A stretch of DNA of 64,000 nucleotides from Papaver somniferum (GCF_003573695.1 NW_020650859.1:2170001-2234000); one strand, 5' to 3'; shown: positions 10,755-23,162, counted from the first letter of the stretch. Translations and numbers: made by a program. Notes: generated by a model not told the origin, from the sequence alone.

Positions 10755-13700
10755 ATCCCCCACATGAATGAAAACTCAATAAAACATGAAAACACAGATA
10801 GATCTTGGTAAATAAACATCCCAACCTCACGATCCAAACAGACTGATCGTGCAAGTGTTGAAATCATACTAGTCATTTCTACGTCCTCTCCCTCACACAA
10901 AAGTGTGTTGACCCCAGGGTCATACTATGGATTGCATAAATCATAATAGTATTGAGAGCTTTCATCTTTAATTCTCACATGGTGAGACTATAGGTATCTT
11001 TCACCAAAGTGAAAAAGCATGAACTAGTGAACCCTTAGTGACCTTTAGGTCCTAAGTTCCAGTAAACCAAAACCATCAAAATGAAAATCACATAAAAAAC
11101 GCAGGAAATACCATTTTAGGCAGAGGTGTCCATGAGGTCTTGAACCTTTGCTTAGTGAGATATTACCAGAATTACTTGCTAGAGACAGTGAACTATGTCT
11201 TGAACTGCTAGCATTTGATGTAATTCGTGATAACAACCACGGGTGATATCTCCAAGATTGCTGCCAAGCTCGTGCCATTTTGTCCGTTTTGGCCCTGGAC
11301 GTATCCTGTTTCTCCGAATGCTCTAGAGAATCAGCTCATATTCTCACAGGAAGCGACCCACTTCCTCATTCAGATAGGTGAGTTTCCATAAAGAGTGTTA
11401 CTGCTACACCCCACTTCAATCTTAAATTGAAACTATAGAACTCATTAAGACTTATTAAAAAGTCATCCTCCACATGCAGTCACACTATCACGTCTACACC
11501 ATAGGGAAGGGACAGAGAATGAAAATCTCCGATAGTGTTTACCTTTACCCACCACAAATTAGTTGTCTCATTCGAAACCTTGATCATGGGATCTCCAGTC
11601 AGCAAGGTTGAGTATCCTTCATGGCAAGTTTAATATATGAGCTTAAGCCCCAACCCCCTCGATGCATTTTTAATTATCTCTTTGTACAAACCTTTCGTCA
11701 AAGATTGCGCGATATTCTCCTTGGACTTTATCCAATCAATGGAAATAACGCCGATTGAGATTAGTTATTTCTTAGCTTTAACTATTATAGCTTGGCTAAC
11801 ACAATGTATAGATATAGCTGGCACAGGCCTATGCCAAAGAGGAATGTCTTCTAAAAAGCATCTTAGGCACTCGGCCCCCTCTCATGCTTTATCTAACGCA
11901 ATACTCTCAGATTCCATAATGAATTGAGCGATATGTTTGTTTGGAAATCTTCCAACAACAAACCCACATGTTAGAGTGAAACCATATCCACTCGTAGACG
12001 TAGACTCCTCTGAGTCAACTATCCAGTTTGCATCATAAAGTCCCAAGGACAACAAGATACCTTTCATAAATCAAAAGAGTATTTTAGGTACCATAATACT
12101 CTACTCAGTGCATCTGAATTCTCTTGCTCTGGACTACAATTATATCCACTTAACTTACTCACAATATAGGCAATGTCTGGACTCTTACAGTTCATTAAAT
12201 TCATCAGACATCCTATAACTTTTGAGTATTCAAGTTAAGATACTCCACTATCCTTATTTTTCTTGAGACTACAAGAATAATCGTACGAAGTACAAGCAGG
12301 TTTACAATCAGACTGATTGTATCTCTTAAGCACAACTCAACATAATGAGAACGACTAAGACTTATAAATGTTTGATTATCTTCTAATCCTCATCCTTAAG
12401 ATTACATCAAAAGGGCCCAAGTCTTTCAAGTCAATGTTCTCATTCAGTGCATGTTTTTAGTGGAATTGATCACATCTATGTTTGTATCAAGCATATCATC
12501 AACATACAAGCATACAATTACACAGACATCCTTAACAAGTTACTTGTAGACATACTTGTCAGATTCATTAATTTAAATCCACTATCCATTATCACATGAT
12601 TAAATTTTCCATGTCACTGTTTACGTGCTTAATTGAAAACCATACAAAGATTTTTCAAATTACAAACTTTGTATTCACAACCTTTCACTACAAAGTCTTC
12701 AGGTTGATCTATCTAAATTTCTTTACCTAATTCACGGTTTTAGAAAAAGCTGTCTTAACATCCATCTGATGTATCTCTACGTTCTTTATGGCAGCAATAA
12801 CAATTAGTATCTCAACGGAAGTAATTTCCGTCACAATTGAATTAGAATCAAGGAAATCTACACCTTCTTTTAGTTTATAGCCTTTAGCTACCAACTTAGC
12901 TTAATATTTTTCCACAGTTTCATCTACCTATCGTTTCCTCTTAAAGACTCAGTTACATCCCATGGTCTTACAACCTGGAGGTAAACTAGCAAGCTCCCAA
13001 GTCTGGTTCCAACGGACTGAGTCCATTTCACTAAATGAAGCTTCTTACCAGAATGGGGTTTCAGTAGATATTAAGGCTTCTTTACAAGTCTGTGGCTCAG
13101 ACTAAGCTAGGCATGTTATGAAGTCGGTTTCATAAGAAGTCTCAAGTCTAATTATTTTACTTCTCTTAGGCTCAACATCAACTTCATCTTCCTTTAAAAT
13201 AAGTTCTGACTATTTGAAGATAAATCTAGGGGATCAACAACACATCTCTAATGAGGTACAGGTTTAGAATAAACATGTTCAAAGAACTCAACATCCCTAG
13301 ATTCCGTAATAATATTCACACCAATGTCAGAAAAAATCAGAACACACAACCAAAAATCTATTTGTAGAAGTATACTCAATATACCCTATACGAAAACACA
13401 ATCAACATTTTTGGTTTCAATCTAGTTCTTTTAGGAAGAGGAATTACAATCTTAGTCAAACGCCCCCACACTTTGACACATTCATAAGAAGGTCATCTAC
13501 CGTTCCATAAACCATATGGAGTTTCATCTGATTCTTAAAAGGGTACTTTATTCAGGATATACTAGTTAAGAGGACTGCCTCCCCCCACAAGGCCGCAGGT
13601 AATCCTGAACTAATCAACATGGAAATTATCATCTCCTTAAGGATACGGTTGTTATGTTCAAGGCTTCTAATTGGTTTCCAACTTCAAGTTTATACATCTT

Positions 13701-15147
13701 AAGGCTTCTAAGGCGTCATCCTTATCCTAAGCAAGTATACAAGATAGTACCTCGTACAATCATCTACGGAAGTTATAACCATCTTTTACCACAGTGGTTT
13801 TGGGTTGAACTCATGTCAACTAGGCCTAACTGAATTAATTCTAAAGGCTTAGAATTACTCTGAACATTTGTGCTAAAAGATTTTATAGCATATTTTGATT
13901 CTTCACAGATTTCACTTTTGTGTTCAAAATCCAAACTAAATTTGGGTACGAAGCCTATGCTAGCCAGTTAAGCATTGACTTATAAGTTTACGGTTCCAAG
14001 TCTACCACGTAAAACAATCAATCACACAAAGATATCACAAGAATCAACTACGTTCACATCATCAGTTTTTCCGTTAAGCTTATATAGACCCAAAGTCCTA
14101 TAACTCTTGCTTAAAAAATCACTGCCTAGTTACAACAAGTTTTCCAGATTCAATTAAGATCTTAAATATTTTTCCATCTACAACAGAACAAGATACAAGA
14201 TTTTCGCATATGCTCGGAACATGAAAACTTCATTCAATGTGAGAATATTACAGATATGAGCTTCTGCTCGACCTTTTCCTTTTATGCAACCTCTATTGCA
14301 TATGAGTTACTCAATAAGAGTTTCTCGACATCCCCTATCCTATGATAGGAGGTGAACAGGTCTCTGTTTCAACAAACATTCTTGGTGGCTCCAGAGTCCA
14401 CCTACTGGTCTCTCACATTGGTTATTAAAATAACTTCCGACATCATGCCACCAAACTCGTTCTAGTTTGTTTCAACTAAATTAGCATTAACTTTCTACTT
14501 ATTAAGGTTTTTATGTTGTCTACAATTTACTGCCGCGTGGCCAAAATTTTACAAACATAACACTCACCCTTAACTAAAGTAATTCCGGATTCAGGTTTAC
14601 GAAATATACCTTTATCATGAAGACCATGCTTAGAGTTGCGTTCGATGTCTCACCTTTGCCATCTTTGGAAGATTTGTTTCCAACCACATGCGGCTATTAG
14701 CCATGTCCCTCGGAGATGACACCTTTATTCACAAATCACAATTCCAAATCAGAAAGTAAAATTATGAGTTTTTGAAGATAACATCTATATATACAAACTT
14801 CGTTTGAATCAGCGTTTCAAAAAACTCATGGTTACCCCACAAAAATTAATTTAGTTAACAACAATTTTCTGCTCGTCAGAATTTTTCAGAAACGTTTTTC
14901 TGTTTTGTAAAATATCAAAAAATACTTTTACAACTCAAAAATTCTGAAATTTTACGCGGGTAACTATCAGGATGTCTACTACGTTGTGTCAAAAGGGTTC
15001 ATCGAAATTCCTTCTAGATTAAAAGATAAAATTGAAACTCTACAGCTGACCAGAAATTCGTTTTTGTTTTTCACTCCACAATTAACATCCATGATTCACA
15101 AACCAATCAATCGTTTTCGATTATTACAAATGTTAATGTCTTAAGAT

Positions 15148-15782
15148 TGTTGGGTGCAATAATCAAAAACAAAGAAAAATCAAATAAGCAAAAGTTATTG
15201 ATACTTAGCTCCTTTATAATGGAAGTGATTGCTTTGACGAAACGAACAAGCTCCCCGTATCTCCGCAACACAACAAGGCAAAACTTTGGAAAATAGAGTG
15301 AGTCACGTGTTCAACACGCTGTCCTTAAGACATTAGCGCCCGGCTACACTCAAGAGTGATGCTATAACCCTCACAGGACGGATATCTCCAGGATAAAACA
15401 CCCTAATACACCTACTACTAGCATATGTAGTAGATGCTCAACTTGAGCTTGGCAACTCCGAAAAAACCGTTAAGGAAAATCGCGAATGCTTAAAAACCGC
15501 TATAAAATATTTTCCCTTAGGGGTCCCTCTAAAATATAGAGCAACCCCTTTCCCATAGATTTTACAAAAGTAGTGAATTTCTTTATATAATTGACAAATA
15601 CAACTTAAGAAGAAAAACTCCCCGATGTGGGACTAAAAGCTTTATATAGTTTCTTAAAACTACTAAAAATTGGAAACTCCACGATGTGGGACTAAAAAGT
15701 TTCATTCACAAAATAAAACAATAAATTATAATTTTTTATTAAAACTTTAAAAAATTATTTTTTTATTAATCGTTTTCCAACA
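15148..15782 (-). repeat. 5' LTR of the Copia element (635 bp)
   Basis: Partner of 10119-10754, over 99% identical by eye, so the insertion is recent. It is followed by the TSD ATAAT, then three tandem ~16-bp copies of an AATAATTTGGTTTCC motif (15783-15832), in which the target site lay. Confidence 0.93.
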
Positions 15783-16066
15783 ATAATTTGGTTTCCATAA
15801 TAATTTGGTTCCCTTAATAATTTGGTTTCCTTATTGACATAATTTTGTGTTCCCTAATGAAAAACGAAGACCTTGAATAAAGAAGGAACTGTTTTAAAGC
15901 TCAAGCGCCATTGCAAATGGTATAAACAGCTCTACTTTGGGACAAATAAACCAAACGTTGTAAAGCTAAAATAGTTGTTTGGCAGGTGAATGGAAAACGA
16001 CATAATAATATCTCTCTTACCCCATAAGAGCATGATGACCACTGCTATTGGAAGCAAAACACTCAA

Positions 16067-16545
16067 TCACCAAACACGTATCCTGCACCATATTACATTA
16101 AAAGAAGAGAATTGGTAAACTCCTGCAACCGTGAAAAACATACACAATTGAAAAACATACCATGGGTAACTGCCAGTAACAGCTCGGTTCATTGAAAAAC
16201 AAAAGCTGCAGTTAATCTGGTCGTTCAGGCATTTAAACAAACAGTTTATATGCATTTCGAGCTGTTCATTAGGAAAATACGAATCCGTACGCAATCCAGA
16301 TTTCTAAACATTCAAAAATTCTCAAAAACAACAATTGATCATTGCTTCATCCCCTCGTTGATGGAAGCAAACTTGGTTTTTTCTCATTGCAATATATACT
16401 TCACCAAAAACCTATCAAACACGAATTCAAGGCCAACCCATCCTTTCTGATCTTCCACAGACTCGGATATACCTGCTAGTCTCTTCGTTCGGCTATGATA
16501 ATCATCCATAATCGATGAAAGCAAACTCACTTTCCTCTTTGACAT
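16067..16545 (-). CDS. Candidate 5' exons of the unrecognised minus-strand gene
   Basis: A minus-strand ATG at 16545-16543 opens MSKRKVSLLSSIMDDYHSRT and continues through GWVGLEF before plausible donors near 16400. After a TTTAG acceptor at 16304, a second open stretch from 16303 reads KSGLRTDSYFPNEQLEMHIN and runs to a strong GTATGT donor after TGSYPW. Further left, near 16080, a minus-strand stretch reads DTCLVIECFASNSSGHHALM and ends at a GTAAGA donor. These could be the first exons of the gene whose 3' end lies at 8952, now separated from it by the Copia insertion. The exact joins did not all stay in frame in my hands, so the model is tentative. Confidence 0.35.
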
Positions 16546-16572
16546 GAATACGTGAAGATTTTTCTTAGGCAA

Positions 16573-17600
16573 AATTTTCCTAGGTTTGAAGGAGGTACTT
16601 TCCGTCGGTGTTACTTTAACACGAACACCTGACTTTCATAATAAGCGATTTCCTTTTTTAAATGAATCACCGATTTCCTTTTCAATTTTTTTTTATTGTT
16701 ATTTAACGATACTGACGTGAGTTTTGTCCATCCTTATTATTAGAGTGCAATTAAGTATAGGTGTAAACACGGTGTAACCAAATAATTCAGATTTAAATTA
16801 ATATAAATATTGTCTACTTACTTTTTTGTCAACAACGTTACTAACGAACAGTTAAGTAGCTTATATAAACAAAGTATAATAAAATTATAATTATTATAAC
16901 CAATAGAGTTATGTCAAGTGTCCTCACCTAGTTTCTACATTAGAAAAGGCCTTTCTAGGCCAATAAAAAACGATGGTTTTTTCACCGTTTAACGTAAAAG
17001 CTTTATTTGTCAAGGCCTTTAACGGAAAGATGATATGCCATGTAAAGGTCACACCAATTTTATTAAGATCTAAAATGCTCACGAAGCATATGACTAATCA
17101 AATTCATGTTTATCTAAGGTAGGAAAACTTCGCAACCATTTTTCTTGTTATTGTATTTAAATCACTTGTAAGCCCTTACATCAAAAAATAAAAATAAAAC
17201 TTATAAGCCCGACTGTATATTATCTTTTTTTCTAAAAAGAGATTAGTGGAAATCCATTATTTCAGGAAATGAGTGCTTGTTTAAAGATAACATTATAGAA
17301 TTTCAGTGGAGAAAGAAAAACAATTGTGGTTGCATGTAATTCGAAAAAGACAAGAAATGAAATTTTGGCGGAAACTAATCTCTAGATTATTAAGCCTGGC
17401 GAGATTGGGGTATACCCAAACTAATTGGGATATACCCAAACTTAAATGGATATGTGCCCTTATTAAGGGGAGGTCAAAACAGGATGAAGTTATTTTAGTA
17501 CTCCTGCACTAATTAACCTAAAATTAAACCCTAAATTTAAAAATTAAAAAACGGTTAATCTTCTTCTAATCTATCTTCTCTAATCCCTCTCCTCTTCTCC
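16573..17600. other. AT-rich intergenic; dispersed-repeat copy and a GGTATACCCAA motif
   Basis: A copy of the dispersed repeat runs from about 17030 (GCCATG...GTCACACC) to about 17380 (TTTGGCGGAAACTAATC). At 17396-17440, the phrase GGGTATACCCAAACTAATTG is followed by a second TATACCCAAAC. A related phrase occurs at 49671-49705, at the left edge of another MULE-like insertion. This may mark the outer end of the Mutator element to the right. Confidence 0.4.
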
Positions 17601-17654
17601 TTCCTTCATCTTATTCCATCAACCAAAATTTTCAATTTTGATATTCTACCAAAA

Positions 17655-18737
17655 ATGGTTCGATCCAGTAGCAACAGAGATTCAACAGGTAACATGAGAA
17701 GATCCAAATAAGAGTGAAAATGTAAGGAAAAAGTTGGAACTAGCAAACCCGAAAATCCAATCCCTGAGAATGTCGAAAAAAACCCTCCACCGGTGAAAAG
17801 AAGACTGTAAGCGATTTCTAAACTCAACCCATTATTCTTATGTGTTATATGATTGTTATATTAGGTTAGAAATCGAGAATTATGATTTTCAGGATTTTTG
17901 ATCGGCAAGGTCGATAATTTAAAACCATGCCGACGGTTGTTGTTTTGTAAGAGCCGACATGGTATTAAGATTAATAACCTGCCGACTTTTCATAGTAACC
18001 ATGGCCACTGTTAGACAATAACCAGGGCTGGCAGGGTATATTAACAAACCCTGCCGACTTACATCTGGACGGCATTGTCTTATACTTGTACCATGTCGAT
18101 TTGAGGTCACAGAAACTTGATTTTCATTAGTTATAGCTGACATCTTTCTTGAATAAGACTCTACCGGCTGTGTTTTGGTCGTCTTGGTGGATGGTTATAA
18201 CCATGCCGACCACGTATTGGTCGGCACTGTATATATTCTCGACCCTGCCGACTGTATTACCAGAACCATGTTTCAATGTTTAGAATTCTCATATCTCTTA
18301 TTTTTGTATTGTTTAGGTTCCCAGAGGCAAAAATAAAAGATACCCCTTGTACGATAACTGCACAAGAGCTATTAGAATTTATTGACGGAATTTATCCCAA
18401 TGTAGAAGATCTTAAAGATGAAACTGAAGAGAATTGCCTGTAAGAAAGTTACTTATGATGGGTAAGAAAGATCCTGAAGAATTCCTAAGGTTTATGAACC
18501 TAGCAATCCCCTCAACTATGAAGAATGCACATCATCAAAGGAGGAAGAAGAGGAGGTTGATCCAAGAACTTTTTCAGGGCATGTGACTTTTCTGGAGTGA
18601 ACCCCTATTACAATGAGGTCGGTGACTACATAGGTCCAGATAAGGGAAAAGCAAAAGCGGATGCTGGTGCAAAAGCTAGTGATGGGGAAAAAGCTAGTGA
18701 TGAGGAGGAAGATAACAACAACAAAAAGGATCCATGA
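17655..18737 (+). pseudogene. Accessory gene of the Mutator element, decayed (function unknown)
   Basis: The ATG at 17655 opens MVRSSSNRDSTGNMRRSK. Two in-frame stops follow, then CKEKVGTSKPENPIPENVEK, up to a GTAAGC donor at about 17809. After a TTTAG acceptor near 18317 the frame resumes as LFPEAKIKDTPCTITAQELL. Further frameshifts lead to an acidic lysine-rich tail containing GKAKADAGAKASDGEKASDE, ending at TGA near 18737. I do not recognise a domain. Low complexity and position suggest a Mutator accessory protein or a captured host fragment. Confidence 0.45.
17888..18260. repeat. GCCGAC/GTCGGC motif array, block 1
   Basis: About six GCCGAC cores in both orientations, usually inside phrases such as CATGCCGAC, CCTGCCGAC and CGGCAAGGTCG, spaced 30-80 bp apart. 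Nothing here codes. Confidence 0.7.
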
Positions 18738-18917
18738 AATTTTTAAATTTTATAATGTTTCACTTGCTTTAAAAAAATAGATTTTGGTTTGAACTATTAC
18801 GTTAAGTTTTGAACTGTTAATTTGTGGTTTTACAGTTGTTAAACTTATGTTAATTTTCAGTTTCAATTGCTTTAGAACTTAATTTTTTTTATGTAGTTTT
18901 AGACAATATTAGAGTTT

Positions 18918-19035
18918 TACTGAGTCGGCATGGTGTGTAAACTCTACCTTTCCGACCATACCGGGCTTTATATGTCACAATGCTGTCAGGGAGTGGTGGT
19001 CGGCACGGTATTAAATCTACATCTTGCCGACTTAA
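18918..19035. repeat. GCCGAC/GTCGGC motif array, block 2
   Basis: Contains GTCGGCATGG, GTCGGCACGG and CTTGCCGACTT within about 120 bp, between the two plus-strand reading regions. Confidence 0.6.
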
Positions 19036-19168
19036 ATGTTAGTTGCACTTTTTAGGTACAAAGTACAAGTCATTGAATGCTCAACGGCTATAAATTTCAA
19101 AATCAAGATATTAGGTGTATTGTTTTTATAAAAGAATTCTCAACATTATCTTCAACCTTGCATAAAGA

Positions 19169-19558
19169 ATGGAAGTTTCAAGTGCAACACAACCAAATAT
19201 TTATAGTCTTTGTACACTGAGTGGTCATTTTGCAAACGATTGTCCCTTTAAAGGAAGCAAATGCACTTTTGAAGGTTGTAAGGGATTCTTATTTCTCATG
19301 AAATCTGCAATAGGAGGTTTATATCAGCCGTATGATTCAAAATGCACTTGTTGTGGGTTTTTCTATTGGATAGATGAGCGCCTAGCTCCGTATCAAGATG
19401 AAGTTGCTAAAATCAACCTTCTACCATATACAGATCCATGTTGTGACGGTAAGATGAAGCTAATTACCTCTCCTAAGAAATTGTGTACCGGAAAAAGATA
19501 CTATCTATGTCCCAAATGTGTTAGGGTTAAGTTTTTAACGTTTATATGCCTTAATTAA
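19169..19558 (+). CDS. Small protein with GRF-type zinc fingers (129 aa), Mutator-associated
   Basis: Intact frame from ATG 19169. Residues 12-25 (YSLCTLSGHFANDC) look like a CCHC knuckle that has lost its first Cys. Residues 32-69 (CTFEGC...SKCTCCGFFYWIDE) fit the CxFFxWxD wording of GRF-type zinc fingers. Residues 91-117 (CCDGKMKLITSP...GKRYYLCPKC) look like a second such finger. GRF fingers bind nucleic acid. It lies between GCCGAC arrays and converges on the transposase gene, so it is probably the second gene of the element. The ORF may be an exon of a longer product; the ends after CVRVK read like intron. Confidence 0.6.
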   Translation: MEVSSATQPNIYSLCTLSGHFANDCPFKGSKCTFEGCKGFLFLMKSAIGGLYQPYDSKCTCCGFFYWIDERLAPYQDEVAKINLLPYTDPCCDGKMKLITSPKKLCTGKRYYLCPKCVRVKFLTFICLN

Positions 19559-19599
19559 GGTTTGTATGCTATAATTAAGTTTTTAAGGTTTGTATCTGA

Positions 19600-20080
19600 T
19601 GTATAGTCGGCATTGTACTAAACTAAAAGCGTGTCGGCGGATTAACAGTCGGCACTTATCTGTTTACAAACTATGCCGGTTACATTACCGACGGCAGGGT
19701 TCTCCTAAAAAACACTGCCGACTATAATAGAAGAGAACATCCAGGAACAACTTTTTTCTTTTCTGATCGGCATGGTTATCCTCATATAGAATTCCGGCGG
19801 ATGCATAGCCGGCATGGTTCTCCTAATCAACCTTGTCGGCTACAATAGAAGAGAACATCCAGGAACAACTTTTTTTTGAGGGAGTTCTTATCCGTCATGG
19901 TTATCCTCATAAACCATGCCGGCCAGAGAAAATCCGGCAACTTGCAAAACCAATACCTTGCCGACCGTCCAAGGCATTTTTTACCTGTGCTGTCACGCAG
20001 TGCCGCCGGCAACCTGACGAAAGTAAAAAATGCCGACCCTGGGACGGTCGACAGGGTCATATAACAAATAAAATGCCGAT
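19600..20080. repeat. GCCGAC/GTCGGC motif array, block 3, with ~118-bp tandem duplication
   Basis: Seven or more GCCGAC/GTCGGC cores plus many GCCGGC variants. The phrase AGAAGAGAACATCCAGGAAC occurs twice about 118 bp apart (near 19728 and 19846), so part of the block is a tandem duplication. It separates the convergent genes. Confidence 0.7.
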
Positions 20081-20250
20081 CAAATGAGTATGCACCGAAA
20101 AAACCACATCCATTTCATTCATTTGTAGTACTCCAAAGTACATTACACAAAACACGCATGCGATTACAAAAATACTCCAAAAAGTACGAATGTTTTGTGT
20201 AGTACTCCAAATTACATTACACAAAAAGATTCCTTATTCTGTAATCATAA

Positions 20251-23162
20251 TCACTCATCACTCAAATCTATTGGGGGGATTTCATTCAAATATATTGAAC
20301 CTCCTTTACTCAAATCTATGGGATCTTCCCTAGACTCACCTAAAACATTCCAAAGGTCCATGTTGTCCTCATAAAGTTTCATCCATTCCTTGCTCTTGTT
20401 GTTTGTGAACTTCTCCCAAAAAGTAAACCTACAAAGAGGAGGTAATGGACATTCCTTGTTAAGTTGTAGACGAATAAAATGATTTTTATCCAACAAAGCC
20501 ATGACAATTCTTCTATGCTTGAGTTGTTCCACACAAACCGCATGTTTCGGTGCAAATGCTATAGATAGTCCCTTACTAAAAAAATGTACCACAGATGACC
20601 ACGTATCTGCCAGTAGATGGCCACACTCCGGCATTCTCATTCAATGCTCCCATTTGATCGGTGCATTTCCTTCCGGGCCTTTAACACTAGTTAGCAAATA
20701 TTTAAAAGTTGCTTATTTGTCCTTCATGGAACCTTCTAGCATCATTGAGACATGAAACTCCTTGTCATTTTCTAGTCGGGCGTCCATCTTCTTTCTTATA
20801 TATATATTGGCATTGGGTGAGATTCTCCTCAACCGCTCCACTTAGGTGTCCCAATTTTTGCGAGACAACGTGAAACCCATAATTTCCATCTTTTGGGACG
20901 TCGTCGGTACCAATAACGAACACTTGAATAATTGGAGGGAGTTTTACGCGATACTCTTGCAAAACCGGTTGTACTACCTTCCTTGGACGACCTCTTTTCT
21001 TCGCAACATCTCTTTGGCTTGCTTGACTCTAAAGAGGTAAAGTGCCATTTGGATTCAAGTTTGAGACCATTGGTGTAGTTGAATCCTTCCTTGGAAAGAA
21101 AAGTGTCTTGTCTTTCCAACAAATTCCACACTTGCTTGACTCTCAAGGAGTGGAGTGTTAGATTCAAGTTTGAAACCGTTGGTGCAGTTGTTTCTTTCCG
21201 AGGACGACCTCTTTTCTTTTTAGCCGGCTCCTCCTTGTATTGCGCCTCGGTATAAACATGTCCGGATGGATCGCACTTTGTTCTCAAATGCTCTTTAATT
21301 TGTTCCCTTTCTTCCGCCCTCGTCTTTGTGGTAGGTGGTCAATCATTAGGATCTTGTTTTGCCGGTTCTTGAAGTTCTTCCATAAAAGAGTAAACAATCA
21401 GCATCAACTTGTTCTTCATAGTTTGTTTGTCCAACCTATTCAACTTGGGGTACTTTTCGAGGATTATTCTCCCAAGTTCCATGTCGCCAAACTCTTCATC
21501 GGGATCTTCTCTTGGAGCCGGTTTGAAAGATAGTTGCTTCCAATAAGGATCGATATCTTCAATAGGAATGGGAGTTTTATACGCGCCAATCTTATGACGA
21601 CATGGAAGTCCGATAGCCTTCGTTATCTTACACTTACAAGGAGTGCTCGGGTCTTCATACCTTTTATACTTTTTATACAATGAGATATGTTTCATCATGA
21701 AACGTATTTCCCAATGCGAGACGTTTCTATGTATACCAACAAGCAACCAATCATCCTCCTTAAACTCCTTTAACTTTCGGAACCTACTTTCTTCGAATTT
21801 CTTTCTTATCTTGTCGATATGATTATTAGTGTACTCATGGATAGCATGTTGCACCGTCACAATCCCATTTTGACTCGTGAAAAGTAGACCTTTTAGTCTC
21901 CCATGGGCTTTCTCTACCATACTTGTGGACTCAAGTTTGAAATGTTTATAGTCGTAAGTAAAAGAATACACAAACCTCTCTTTATGTGGCCTCAACCATT
22001 GTCTCTTTTGATATGCCACTATTTTTGGGTAATCAACGCCCCACTCATCCTCGAAATCCTTCAAGTTTAACTAATATCTTCCTACACTCATCGGCCAAAC
22101 CACTTTATCCCACGCATTCATGAATAACCCAAATTTGATCTCGCCAACTTTCCATTCTTCATCTTCTTTCTATTTCTCCTTCTCTCGCTCCTCTTTAGTT
22201 AGTTTGCAGAGACGTTCATCTTCCTCCTTTTCACGTTTAGTACCTTTCTTTGCCTTCGGTTTTTGTATATGATTCCTACAATTCTTACTAAGATTTCATT
22301 GTATATGCCAAGTGGAAAACAAATTTTGTGCATTTGGAAAAACTATCCTCACGACGTTCATGATTGCTTGCTCATTGTCGGTCATTATAACCCCGGGAGT
22401 CTCGTCTTCTTGGTAGAGAAGCTTCAAAGTTTCCAATGCCCAAATATAGCTATTATCCTTCTCATGATCCATAAAACAACATGCCACCGTGAACGATTGC
22501 TTATCCGAGGTTTGTCCTACAATGTTCAACAAAGGCATGTTGTAACTATTCGTCTTATAAGTACAATCCATGAACAAAACTTGGTAAAAGCAACGGGCCA
22601 ATTGAATCATATCGGGATGTGCAAGAAAAATAAGATCCACCAAGCCCTCCGATGACTCATGGTGTCTCACCGTGTAGTTGTATTTGTATACTAACCATTA
22701 CGATTCTTCCATCACCTTTCTTCCATCCCATTCAATTCTTTTGATAATTTCCTTGGCCTCATAAATTGTAGACAATGAAGAGAGGTTATTCTTGTCATCC
22801 CTCTTGAACTTACGAAGGAGCTTGCTTGGTTTAATTCCCCAACTTGTTCTTACTTGTCCGAACTCGTGCGGTTTCAACTTGGCAATTTGACAATTCCCAA
22901 CAAGAATTTCCGGATCTTTATTGTTATGCCGACCAACATCAACTCTACTCATTCTCCACACGTTATAGGTTTCTTTGTTCCTCCAAAATATAATCTTGAA
23001 TGGGCATCCACACTTCCTTGACTTCGTTTTGTACACCCTAGTCGTCTTCTTATCATACACATAACCCTTTCTCTTGTGGTTTGCGTCCGGCGACCCATAA
23101 CACTCGCATACCATTTCAAACCGTATATCTTTTTGTTGGGTATTTTTCACTAAAACGCACAT
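20251..23162 (-). pseudogene. FAR1/MULE transposase with AT-hooks and OTU-like C-terminus, inactivated
   Basis: Reads right to left. From 23162 comes a FAR1-like zinc-binding region (KSRKCGCPFKII). It is followed by the MULE DDE core: MDCTYKTNSYNMPLLNIVG with a catalytic Asp, then MTDNEQAIMNVV and FSTWHIQ (ORF 22670-22296). Next is a SWIM zinc finger, CKCKITKAIGLPCRHKI (about 21640-21580). AT-hook text KKKRGRPRKE and a partly duplicated second AKKRGRPRK follow. An OTU-like region comes last, with DVPKDGNYGFHVVSQKLG (about 20900-20850) and, downstream, DKNHFIRLQL and CPLPPLCRFTFWE. Five in-frame stops (22700, 22298, 22172, 22073, 21341) and at least two later frameshifts inactivate it. Confidence 0.9.

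Larger units (their letters stand above)
10114..15787 (-). mobile_element. Copia LTR retrotransposon with TSD ATAAT, decayed interior
   Basis: LTRs at 10119-10754 and 15148-15782 both start TGTTGG and end CCAACA. They are flanked by the same 5 bp, ATAAT (10114-10118 and 15783-15787). The polypurine tract GTGGGGGAT beside the left LTR shows that the element reads on the minus strand. Minus-strand fragments appear in Copia order from right to left: a zinc-knuckle relic (about 14570-14520, CYVCK), a protease VDSGAT (about 14400), reverse transcriptase MDVKTAF (about 12760) and YVDDML (about 12500), RNase H with SDEES/TSTSGY-like text (12067-11882), and the terminal LTKGLYKEI (about 11700-11650). 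Stops and frameshifts break every domain. No initiator-Met primer site is visible next to the 5' LTR. Confidence 0.92.

Noticed and set aside
17888..18260. CRISPR-like or attachment-site interpretation of the GCCGAC arrays
   Set aside because: Spacing and orientation are irregular, motifs are only 6-10 bp, and the context is a plant Mutator element.
22263..22655. 130-codon plus-strand frame
   Set aside because: Antisense to the MULE DDE core, which is clearly conserved on the minus strand.
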